Source: Asterias amurensis (taxonomy: Eukaryota; Echinodermata; Asteroidea; Forcipulatida; Asteriidae). From it: DNA of 64,000 nucleotides. The notes under the pieces are model-generated. The model did not search any database. It was given only the letters and a program-made list of their open reading frames with translations, and was not told where the DNA came from. Shown here piece after piece: positions 22,895 to 35,200 of the stretch. The stretch is taken from NCBI RefSeq assembly GCF_032118995.1, contig NC_092653.1, positions 23,889,202 to 23,953,201 of the forward strand, written 5' to 3'. The position numbers and the translations under genes are program-made. Position 1 is the stretch's first letter. Each line of letters starts with the position of its first letter.

Positions 22895-24747
22895 GATCGT
22901 TGGTCTTTGATAAACCCTTGAATTTCCCTTTTGATTTTTCGTTTAATGTGGCAGGGAAGAAGATCAAGGTCCATTTAATGGTGATTTATAAAATAACAAA
23001 TACTTCAAAGAAAGTTAAATCAAAAATTATATAATGAGATAATCGATCGGGAAAGAATTTCACGGATACTTATATAAGGAATCGATTGATAATACGTTTG
23101 TGATAATAAACATGTCTTTGCATGTTGACTCAGCTGCAGCATGCCCCCCCCCCCCCCCCCCCCCCTGAATGAAGAGGGGAGACTATTTGAAGAAAAGTAG
23201 GTAACAAATTCCTCCTGCCAGTAACTATGATACAGAATGATTACCAATTTGTTTTTATTCATTACTTAGACAATTATTTGGAGACCAAAATGTGCATCAT
23301 CCCTGTGGTGGAGACATCTCTTGTTTTCCCTTTGTCTCAGTTTCTAACAATTTTCCCATAGACTTTATACACAAATTTCCATGTGGGGACAGGGTTTAAA
23401 ATTCCCTAATGGAGTCCTTTTAATTTCCCTTTTTCTATTGATCCCTGTGGTCTCCATAGAGATACATAATGAGTAAACCTGAGTTCACAATTAGTAAATC
23501 ACAAACAACAACATTGACTTGACAGGCAATACTGCAGACAGGTTTTGAATGCAATACTTTATTAACATTCCTCAATATTATAATGTTATTAATTATGCGT
23601 ACCGTGTATGCTTAAAGAGACCTCTACCTTTCAAAATATATTTTCACATGTAAAATAAGCTGAGTCAATATTTATTATGTTACAATGACATTAAAAAGTT
23701 TATATCATCTCAAAAAAGTTGTTTATGTTTATATTGCAGAAACTTTAAAAGATATCTGACAAATTCATTAATATATTTATTAAAAATCTAAATTCATTAA
23801 TATGTTCATTAGATATCTTATAATTTTTGCTTTCTAAAACAAGTAGTTATGCAATTGAATCTGTACGAAAAACAACAGCATGCAAAATAAAATGTCATGC
23901 CATTTTTATGTTCGTTATTCTTATTTTAAAAGCCTTTAATAGCTAAAATGATATTTTAAAAGAGTTTACCATGTTTGTAATTTAGTGGAGATTTGGTTAT
24001 CTGACAATGGATACTGAATACCAGAAGCGCTGCAAAAACCTGGGATGTTAAAATTGACAACATGGGTGTTGTCACATATAGACATCGAACAGAGTGAAAA
24101 TGAACACCACAGGTGTAAATAACACTCTATTATTGTTTGCACTCATTTTAACATCCTTAGGTCTAAATGTTGATTTTCGTGATCTGTATGTGACAACATA
24201 AATGGTGTCAATTTAACACTGTAGATTTGGCAGTGCAGCTTACAGCATAGATTTGACAGTAAGATCAAAAGATACTTTATGATGAGTTGTCAGTATTATC
24301 ATAGTGACTTTTATTGTGACATAACACTTGCTAAACAAGCGCAGTCTCAGCTTGTCAGTGAAATCGAGCCCAATTCATTCAATTAATCATTGAGCTAGAA
24401 AACTGGTCAATCAATTTGTGTCAAGGGAAAGAAACATTAAACACTTATACTGCAAAACTATAAACAAACCAACTTGAGAAGTAATCTAGGTAGACTGTTG
24501 CCCAAACCCAAATGTGCGTTAAGTTTGGTCAAATGTTGTACAAAATAATAAAACAATCAGCAGCAGACTATTACTGGAATTGCCACAGTTATAATTCATT
24601 ACACCGTACCAACTACCTGTTAATATTTTGAGGCACTAACTTTAGACAGTGAATGTTGCATTATCAGGTCTTGTTCCTGAGCTCCCCATTATAAACAGAT
24701 GCTGTGAGAATTCACAACACATACAACCTATAGCCTGTAACGACGTG
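22895..24747. other. gene-free AT-rich stretch
   Basis: No exon, RNA gene or clear transposon recognised. It contains a long poly-C tract at about 23143-23165 and long A/T runs. Confidence 0.6.
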
Positions 24748-24934
24748 GTCGATTTCATAGGCTGCTTAAGCACAAGAAACTAGCTAAGCATTACAAAATC
24801 CTGCTTACCAGAATAAGATCACCAGCCAAATACTATGCCACTTGTACAAAGTGTGACTGGTACCCTGCCTATCTTTGCTTTGCAGAAAGTTGTTAAGCAT
24901 TATTTTCTGCCTAAGCAGCTCTGTGAAATTTGAC
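24748..24934. mobile_element. MITE family A, copy
   Basis: Left end gatttcataggctgcttaag and right end taagcagctctgtgaaattt are imperfect inverted repeats of the family A type. Outer gggccc ends are mutated. Confidence 0.65.
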
Positions 24935-25617
24935 ACGAACACAATTAGTGTGTTAATTTTGAAATGCCTAAAAACATAATTTTCATATCTGCAATAATTG
25001 GTCAAATAGGTCAGGGGTGAATATACAGCCGAAGATGGTGCATACTATCAACATGTTTCTTCATTCACTGTGAGTGGTCATTACATTTCTAAATTAATTG
25101 GTCAAAAATGAAACTGTTTCACCTGGTGTTGTGATTTATAAATAAATGTATTAAAGTTGATGTAACCCTCGCAAAATGCGCATTTGGTCACAATGTTGTA
25201 AAAAATAATTGTTACCAGTATTAAAACTTGAAGTAAGCTTTAAGCTGAACTGTCAAAAAGCACCAGTCAGAAAACTACATAAGCAAAAGGCTTGATCTTT
25301 TGTCAGGCCTATATTTTTGCCCATGAAAAGAAAAGAACACTTTATGCTATCTCTACACATGAGGAGATGGCTCAAGACAAAGTGTCCGAAGAATATTTTT
25401 GAGCAGGGGTCACCGAGGCCAAGACCGGGCAATCAAGCAAATGAGAATATTTGTATACGGGGTATGTAAGTGCAAAGACAGGAACGTTATACTACTACAT
25501 AATTTTATAAAGCTGAAACAAGTCAAACCATTATTTACACTAACTCCATTTAAAAAATATTTTCTCCATAACTGTCTTAGACCAATCCATTTTAGGTAAG
25601 TTTCATATTTATATCCA

Positions 25618-25750
25618 GGGGTCGATTTCACAAAGAGTTAGGACTAGTCCTATGAGACATTAAAAACTGAAGGCTAGTCCTAAGTTAGAACGAGTAACTC
25701 CTCCTAACTCGAGATAAGAATAGTCTTAACTCTTTGTGAATTCCACCCCT
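25618..25750. mobile_element. foldback element with cacaaag...actagtcct arms
   Basis: ggggtcgatttcacaaagag at the left pairs with ctctttgtgaattccacccc at the right; ttaggactagtcctat and gatagtcttaact-type inner words continue the pairing. Related to the short palindrome at 61784 and the element at 34652. Confidence 0.7.
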
Positions 25751-25999
25751 AGAGGAAATCAATATCAGATCAATCTATAACATCAAAGAATAAGTAGCAC
25801 CCTTTCGTTTTCAAGCTTATTTTAGTCACCACAGAAACAAACATGAATAAGAAATTCAAGCGACGATTGGTCGATAAACGTTGTGTATGTAGCTGTGGTC
25901 GGTAAAACAACACACATTGGTCAAGGGCTACAGTCAGATACAGTACTAAAAATAACAAATATAATTAAAAATCTAAAGCAGTCTCCAAATAAACCAACT

Positions 26000-27840
26000 G
26001 TATATTAACCATTTGAAGTATTAGAGTGAAACTAAAGTTTGCATGATTGATTAATGCACTTTCTGGTATCCATTATTCTCTGCTTAACACATTACACTCT
26101 GCCGAGTATCTTCCATGATTGCTTCAACACAAATTATATACCCTACACCAATACTTTTACATATTCAAAATAATACCAGCATCACTGTACACGAGCAGCT
26201 CAGGAACTGTTAAATTTGTCATTATTTTCTCAGTTGTCATGGTTTTTAGGGAACTGTAGATACATTTGTAAATGAAACAAGTTTGAAAACATATTTTTTT
26301 GATAATACACGTAGTGAAAATGTAAAATAGAATAATTTGAATCCATGTTATTAAGTTTAAGAGGGGCTTGGAAACAGCATTCACTATACAGCTTAGACAA
26401 TTTGCCAAACTTCAGACAGCCCCAAGTCTGTTTGCTCAATTTACAAAGATTAATTTTTTCTCGAGTAGGAGTTACAACATTTCCATACCATTATTATAAT
26501 ATTCACAAATAGAAAAATATCTTAAATATCATTTCAAAAAGTTATTAACAATATCTTCTGTACAAAGAGCCTTCCATGTACAATAACATTATATATCTGC
26601 ATTTTGCCCAAAGCGATGACGACAGCTGTGTTTTTATCTTTACAAAATAAAAAAAAATGAAAATATCTGGAATGGAAAAAAAAAAGCAAAATAAATAAAT
26701 AAATGTACGAAGTTTCAAATGACGATTTTAACCAAAGAAAACATCATCATACATGTACTACCTTGTTATTCCTATGCAATTCCAACCCTATCGAGACTAT
26801 GCAGCCAACATAACCTGGCACCTTTTTGTGTAGCATGCATGTTATGTGATCCTTAATACAAAAGTGTGGTACAGGCTAACCCACAAAACAACTTTCAAAA
26901 TCTTAAAATTTGAACCCTTTTGTCATCCTTCCTAAGCTCAGCATCAAAAATTACAACTGATTTATTTTTCTTATTTATTTAGAGTTGTTTTCCCCCAACA
27001 AAATTGTAATGAAACATAGCTGGTTGATTTTAACAAAATACACAATTGTATAATTTCCTCAAATGAAAAGCATACTCAGTTCAAGAAACATTTTCTAGGT
27101 CGTTTGTTACTTCCTATTTGCAGATAAAAAAGGGAAATGCATATCAATAAGGAACAACTTAAGCCATTTAAACATTTCACCAAACTCCCATGGCATTTTG
27201 ACCAAACTAATCACAACATATTTGTACATGTGTCAATGAAAAGTTATTTTTTACATTCTTTTGATGAAAACACAAGCCCCAACAAAAGTCAATTAAGCCA
27301 TATATACATTTATATTAAAACAAACGAATACAAAAATCTTGGTTAAACTCATATAACAAATTGTATACACAAGTGCAAACAATGCACAAATTCGAAGGGA
27401 CCTCCAGTTGGAACCAATTTACAAACAGCTTGCTGCAACCAACAGTCTATTTTTTCCAGTAAAAGTCATGACCAAAAGGATTTCTAGCAGACCAAAAGTC
27501 ACTGGTTAATTATTGTATCAAACTGTATTTCCTTTTTTAAAGATAAAAAGTTAGATCAAATTAGTTTTAACACAATTTTGCCCCTTTTTGAGTACGGAAA
27601 AACAAAAAGGAGCTCTGCGCAAATAAAAAGAGACTCATGTTTTCATTCAATAAGGTCATCTGGATTGTTGATAAGATGACAAGGTTTCGTTTTCTTTCCA
27701 CAAATAATGATGTAAGTAACATCTGCATTATTTTTAGATTCGAAAAAACAAACCTCATAATCCAAGATGTAATTTTTCTTCTTAATTGGAAATAATGCAC
27801 CACTGATGTATTGACAGCCAACAAACAAAAATAATGACCT
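26000..27840. other. gene-free AT-rich stretch downstream of SH2B
   Basis: No coding exon recognised on either strand. It may include 3'UTR or downstream DNA of SH2B (minus strand). Several minus-strand AATAAA words occur (plus-strand tttatt) but none can be preferred. Confidence 0.4.
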
Positions 27841-27853
27841 TTGAAATTGCTTA

Positions 27854-28019
27854 GTCCAGGCCTAGAATTACACACAGGCCACCATGACCTCCATTGCCCC
27901 TTGTCTTGGCCTTGGTGCCCCTTCAAAAGTTCCCCATTGACATTAAAGATTTTCCAATGGAAGTGCCCTTTGCAAAATAAAAATGGCCTTGCCCTTTTAA
28001 AAATGAAATTCCAGGCCTG
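27854..28019. repeat. repeat family B, well-preserved copy
   Basis: Contains ggccttggtgccccttcaaa, ttccaatggaagtgcccttt, aaaatggccttgccctttt and gaaattccaggcct, in the order seen at 35886-35998 and 54590-54686. Confidence 0.6.
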
Positions 28020-29036
28020 TAAGACCACCCCGTCCTCGAACCGTCCCAATCAGGAAATACTGTACTGTATGTTACAGCGCCAGGAGCGTCACTGAGTGAC
28101 GAATATGCACACTTTATAAGATGCCAATACTAAAACAAAAAGCACCTTTTCATGAAAAAAGCAATGTTACAATTCCTTATTTGAAAAAATTACACGATTT
28201 TTTTTTTGAAGTACTTGTAATTGTGATTGTGTTCTCTTCATGTTAAATCATTTCAATTTGTTGTTCTCATTGTTCATCAGGTTATTAAAAAACAAAAGCA
28301 AAATTGGGATTACATTTTTTTTTAAACGCAAATGGGTTTGCTTTTTTACATGTTAAAAAGTAATATCAAACTGTTGATTTCAGTGTTGAGTGTAAGCAAT
28401 TAACGGCATTGAAAATAAGGTAAATTTGAGCATTTCAGAGCTTGTATCCTTATAAAAATTGCAAATAGGTAAAAAAAAAAGCGTCAAAGCAAAATGCTTG
28501 ATCAAGGCAATAAACGAGGCAGCTCATCTACATCTACATGTACTGTATCATGTGCTCTATTCTTATTCATGGGTACAGAGTGTGATTTTCTAAACAAATT
28601 ACAGAAATACAGGTCCAAAAAAAGCGAGTGGACAAGTAGATTTTGCAAAGAATTGTTGTTGGCAAAAGTTAATTTTGGGCGTTCTAAACATAAAATATAA
28701 AATCTAGGTTTTGGATCTCTTACAGAACTATGTAGACTTAAACAGGCTAAACATTGATCATCTATTTTAACACAAAGTTCTAGTAAATTTCACAAAAGCA
28801 AGAAATGCCATCAACTTTTGCAGAGTATCTTACATAAGTCTCCAAATTAATCTCATTACTTTGAAATATGTAGCATATCGAATTGCAACACAATTACAGT
28901 ATGGATAACAACATGTATTATGTACTGCTACATGAAGACAATTATCCTCAATGAGATAAAGATACTCTGCATATTCAAGAGTGTTTCAAATGACCTTTGA
29001 CTGGTCTGCTTCTTTAAGTTGCTGCTGTGCCCAAAC

Positions 29037-29223
29037 AATAGACCCTTCCCGTGAAATATGCTAATTATATTCATGCATGCATACAGACCCTATTGGTTGG
29101 CAAATGTGCCATGCAGCCATTAGCCCCATACAGAACGGCGCGATGTTTCCTCATTTTGCACACCAAAAGGTTAATGCACAGGCGCTATGTGCAATTTACA
29201 TATTACATGGGGAGGGTCTATTG
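29037..29223. mobile_element. MITE family D, copy 1
   Basis: CAATAGACCCTTCCCGTGAAA at the left and catggggagggtctattg at the right form terminal inverted repeats. The interior (ttggttggcaaat, cacaggcgctatgtgcaa) recurs inverted at 63767-63996. It ends about ten bases from the SH2B stop codon on the 3' side. Confidence 0.7.
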
Positions 29224-29232
29224 AAAGCTTGT

Positions 29233-32200
29233 TTAGACAAATGAATACTGATTCCGTACTGCCCTCGCCGATGACCGATGGCCATTCTGACCATCCCGTG
29301 GAGAAGGCGACTGACCGGCCGAATTCATGGACAAGGAAAACTGGCTGCCGGATCCTAAGAACTCGTTTGAAATCATGAGGGAATTTGAGGTGCCCAGCCC
29401 TCTGTTGGCACCATCAGGCGTTTGTGGTGTAAGCGGGGTGCTTGGTGTGCTGACTGACTGCGCATTCGGGACGAATTCAGTCAATGTGACGTCCGGTTGG
29501 GTAGCACCATCTCTGCTGTCCAGTGGTATGGGATGGGAGCGAAAGTAGTCCAGCATGTCAAAAATACTTTCAAACCACATGTGTGTGACTTGGCATCGAC
29601 AGCTTTCATCCAGAGTCATGCGTAAATGCTGTAGAACAAAATAGAAAAAGTCATGATCCACACAAACATGCCTCTGAATTCCGTGGTTTTCCTTTTACTT
29701 TCCGACTAACGCGGCTGGCCCTTTTATGGAGTCAAAACTGTGACTCCACAAACTGGCGTGCAGTGTTAGTTCATGAGAGATAAGGAAAAACTAACAAGTT
29801 TTGACACATCCCAAAGACTTCTTTCTCCATTATTGACTCTTACCTTTGGTCTGCCATGAAAGTTGAACGTCAGTACGCATTCCCCACGTCTTGTTTCACT
29901 CTGTCTGACCAGGAATACTCCATGTCTTGTGTTACCTCCTTGTAGGACAAGCTGTGCTGCATCCACCCTTGATAACGTACCATGAAACCATGGGAACTCG
30001 TTCAGGTGTTCCGATGTTGAGGCCATTGGGTCTGATGACGGTTGGTTTAAGTTTTGATTTGATCCATCTATAAGTTAATACAAAATTAAGAAAGTAAAAT
30101 AAATCATGTTCTGTAGTAGGCTATGTTTGTTCCCTAAATTTAGAACATATTTTGAGCAATACAATTTTGAATTTTAAAGAATGAAATGGGATGATCTTTG
30201 TAAAATAATTTTATAGGCTAAATAACAACACAACATGTTTTGCCTTTGAGAAATCCTCTGCTACATTTTGGATTGGTAAGCAGTTTGCAACAGCTACATG
30301 TAGTAATGTATTGTTATTCTATATTCTCATAATACTAATTACGTGTACTGTACATGAACATGATGAAGGCCAGTAAATATCAAGCGCACATGTACAGTAC
30401 ATGTACATGTACATGTGCTCATTGACATGTACATACATGTATGTAAATATTTAGATATTTTTTCTTGAGGAATAACAAGAGTAGGCCTAAGGCATATGAT
30501 AAACTTTAAAGTGACGTCCAGATTGATAATGCTAGAGTGTACATGTCTTGACTGCATGCTGTAACTTGTAAGAAAACAATTTGTATGAATAAAAACCATG
30601 AGATTTTCTATCAAAACTTCTTGGAGTTCAGCTTTTCTGATAAGAACTTTCTCATACATGTAGGGTTCCTGTCCCCTCTCCAATAAATGTCAATATGACT
30701 CCTTCACTTTTACAAGAAATCAGTCGCACGCAAAGCCATTACCCTACGGAAACACCCCAGCCATACAGCTTAGAGTCCACCAGCTTGTGCAGTATTGCCA
30801 AGGCATGGCGGTACTGTATATCTTTAGCAATCTGTTAATACGACGTGCCTTTCAAACTGTCACTTATACTCTGGCTTGATACACTTTGAATACCATATCA
30901 CAGGATATGAATAATACAGGTACGAGTGTGCGTATACATGTACACACATGGATGACATCTAGTGACCTGCATGTACATGTACAAGAATGAACTGCGAGTT
31001 AAAGCGAACTTTAGATCTTTGAAGCTGCTCCTTAATCAAATCTGAAGGAGATATGACAACAACTTCATAAATGTCTTCATTACCTTTCAAAGTCAAGTAG
31101 ACCAAACTGACTCAACACATGTAACATGTGTGCCAACTCGGACACAAGGCCGGTGATTTTAGCCTCTGGCCAGTAAACTCAGGACTGGACAAGTTCAGTG
31201 GTCTTGTTTGTTTTTGAATTTTCATTTGACTATAAGAACCTCACTGTGTAACAATACATGTATCTTTACCTTTCAATTGAAAAATAATATCTTTCAAATG
31301 TATTCATGGTGAGAGCAAAATACTTAGTGCATGTTCCAATAAAAACAGACACATGTACCCCAAACCACGAAGAAAGTCCTCTCTCATTATACCTTCTGGG
31401 CATGTAAAATAAATGCTGGTCCAGCAAATGATGATGTACATGTAACCTACAAGCCCTGTGGTTTGGTGTATCCTACCCCCCCCCCCCTCCCCCCAAAGGT
31501 CAACTCACATTGTTATGGTCAAGTCAAAATTATTCTTTCAAATCACACGGAGAGATGACTCACAAATCACTTTGGTCATAGTCCGGTCAATTTAAACCAG
31601 CAGCTGCCTTAACTCAACAAATCCCCATTGGTACAACTACAAATTAGGTCTCGGTTTAACCAATAAATGGTCATTGATGACATCTTTGTTCAAAAATATC
31701 AAACAAGTTCTCTTGATTGAAACACATGTACTACTAGTGTAGAACGCAGACATGAAGCTGCAAAACAACAGGAAATGGCCATTAAGGGAAAACAACTTTG
31801 TGCAGTGTTTTTCCTATTTTTTATGGCACTGTTTTCTTTTAAGGAAACAAGGAAATCAGCTGATCAGCTGAAAAAGATGCATGCCTGTGCATGGTACAAA
31901 CTTTTACTGTTTGTACTGTCTGTAGATACATGTATACAAAACATTGTACAATTTTTTTCAATTAATTTAGACCTTTGAAGGAAGAAAAAATGTTTTAAAA
32001 AAACCAACATGGTGGAGTAACACGGGGATGTATAATGTACAAGAGTGATGGTCCACACATTAATTTTGTGTACAAAACCAAAAGGAACTAAAAAACAGAG
32101 AATCCTTGATTTACAGGGCCTACATGTGCAAAAATGTGTGTACATGTTACATTGTACTGTTTGCATACATGTGTACTTCGTACTACAATAACTTTGTACA

Positions 32201-35200
32201 ATGTAAATATTGCACACTGTAACTTTTGTCTTATGTTTTGTACAGTTTAATACTTTGTTAAAAGCAGTCAGTCTGATGGCCAATGTACATGTTCCAGTGT
32301 TCACACTACCAACCCTCGTATAAGTTGACGTACATGATTGCACATGTCGTTGGCCTGTAAAAATCTCTTCCTGGAAAATATCTGTATCAGCATGTGTGAG
32401 CCTCCAATCAGAAGCATGTGGGTGGAACTAATGCATTAGATTTGTGCCTCAGTGTCTGACAGAAAAAACATGTGGACAGGAATGAGGTAGACATCTGTGC
32501 ATATTGGGTGGAAATTAAGCTAATTGCATTACATTACACATCATATATACAATTGTACAGTTCACCGTACACTTGCAAGTTTCACTGCACGTAAAAACAG
32601 CACCGAGTGCACAATCTTGTTTCACAAGACCGGACATGTACAGACCAGTCATGTAAAAGTAGGAACTGATGGTAAGGTAATAAAAAACTATTGTTTGAAA
32701 GGTGATCGCTAAAAACAAAAATGTAAATAATCACTTCTTGGAAATTATGCAAAACAGTAGGCCCTACCAATGACAAGAGGAAAACATGGTGATCTCATTT
32801 ATTTAAATTCCAGGAATTTGAAACGCTCTGTTCCGTCCGCATTAGGCCTATTGTTCAGATTTAATTGAATAATCATCCCTCTTCTTACTGGGTGGATTAA
32901 GGTCCACCATTATAATGTAATGACGTTTTGTAAACTACATGTAACACGGAACGCCATGCCATTTTGTGGAGTCAAGTTTTTGACTCCATAAAATGGCCGA
33001 CCGCGTGTAGTTCACAAAGTAAAAGGAAAACCACGCAATTTTGAGGCATGTTTGTGTTGATCATTATATTCTACTTCTAAAACATCTTTTTAACTATGCA
33101 ATTTACAACAAACGGTTTCAAATGCTTTTTAAACGCTTTTCATGGACCAACGTGTCCCTTTAAGCAGCCCTACGAAATTGGCCCTTGCCTGTTCATAAAA
33201 ACACTCACCTTGTAAACGCGATTGAGTCTGCATAGGCATTTCAGGGGTTGTTGGTACATCTGAGTTGCCGCTAGGTAACCGATCTAGACTGTTGCCTTGC
33301 CGACGTCTAGGGGGTACCTGCGGTGGCGGGGATGAAGGGGGACTTGGGTCTCGACTGGAGAAACCCTCGATGGAATGCTCTGGTGTTAAGGGACTCCTTG
33401 AGTTGGGACCGTTTGAATCTGATAAAAAGCAAAAACACATCCATGATGCAAAATTACAGAAAAAGTCAATTCATTTTTATCCTCTAGTTTTCAAGATGGG
33501 TGATGAGCAATCATCTGAACTGCAACCTGCATGTACCTGTACATCGTAAAGTTGCAAGGTACAATGTAGGTAGCAGTTGCATTCTACTCTACCAGCCACG
33601 CTCCTAGTGGATAACAGTAAACATGTACATGTACAGTGTACCAATGCCTACATCCATTACAGAATGTGAAGGGGGTAACCCTGTTTCAGCTCCAGGAGAA
33701 GGTGGCAGCGTGCCCCTGGTGGCACTTCATTTTGTGGTTGATAGCCTAAATCAGTGCAGCCCTCACCTTGAAGTAACCGTGCTGTACATGGTCTTTTTAT
33801 AAGGCAATCTCTTGAGTAATTAAAACAATTTAAAAAGGAGAGATTTGTTTGGTCTGTTCGGGTCTCAACTTCACAAACGTTCTTGAAGGCAAGGATTTTT
33901 CTGAGTTTGGGATTGGTCACTTGAGGTTTCGTTTTGAAAAGTTGTTGGAGAAAGGCTCTTACCTGATTGTGGTATTTGCACTGTGAGATTTGGTTTTGGT
34001 CTCAAGAAGTTTTGAGTGGAGGAAGTTGATGAGGGTACATCAGGCAACTGAGGCACGCTAGGTAATGGTCTCCTATTACATCAAAAAAGAAAATGACGAG
34101 TTAAAGATTTAATTAAATTTGATTACATTAACATTATAAATACATCTAAATTTATGTAGGATTAAAACAATCGAACAGTTCCAGAAACCAAAGGTATACT
34201 TTGCCTTTATTATGTCATAATAAGGGACAGAATGTGTCAGGAACCTTTGGTTTGTGACTAATACTCAACATGAAGGACGGAACTGTCACAAAACAAAAAA
34301 GTAGGCAGTTTCAAAATTCCACAACCTAAATCTTTTCCTGTACATGTAGGCTACAATGAGTATTTACAATCAGGTACTTCCTTATTTTTGTACACACCAT
34401 TATCAAAATTGAAGTGAAGCGTTTGAGAATTGTTTAATATAAATCATTTTATGTGTGTACATTTAGATACTTGTGTAAGATTAGAAGATCAGCGTACACA
34501 TACATGTTCACGGAATTTATGTGTACAGGGTTTGCCCCTAAATTTTTCAGTGACTGGCCAGCATTTTACACTGCTTTCTTCAGCTTTTTACACTTCGTCA
34601 AAATTTGAAATGAACTATAGGGATGTTTTTCAACACTGAACTAGCCACCCGTCAATTTCACCAAACTCTTCCTAACTTAGGATTAATCTTAGGACGTAGG
34701 ATGAGTTAAGTTCCAGATCCATATCCATTCTTTAGGGCGCACTAAACCCATCCTAATGTAAGTGACTCGTCCTATAAACTCGAGATAGAACTAATCCTAG
34801 CGTTTCGTGAAATCGGCTGCATGAGTGGTTCGCATGTGTTTTAATTAGCATTTGGCCAGTATTGGACCACTGCTAAAGTAGTTTCGCGTCAGGCCAGTAA
34901 CTCACCATTGGACAAGTAAGTCTAGGGATACAATTTGCACTGTGAACATATGTAAAGTTGTGACCAGAATTGGAATGGAAATATATGTTAGTTTTTCATC
35001 AGGGATAGCTAATGAAGTTTGTTTTCAACCTCACACAGATGTATAAAAAGCACTAAACATTACGTACACTCCTTACTTTCCTGAGTACATTGACTGAAAT
35101 TTGATAGTCTTACCGCATTTGATTACTAAAGATCTTTGAGTATAATTTAACAGTAAAAGATTGGCTGCAATGTTATCAGTTTTTTTCCACCCACCATAAT

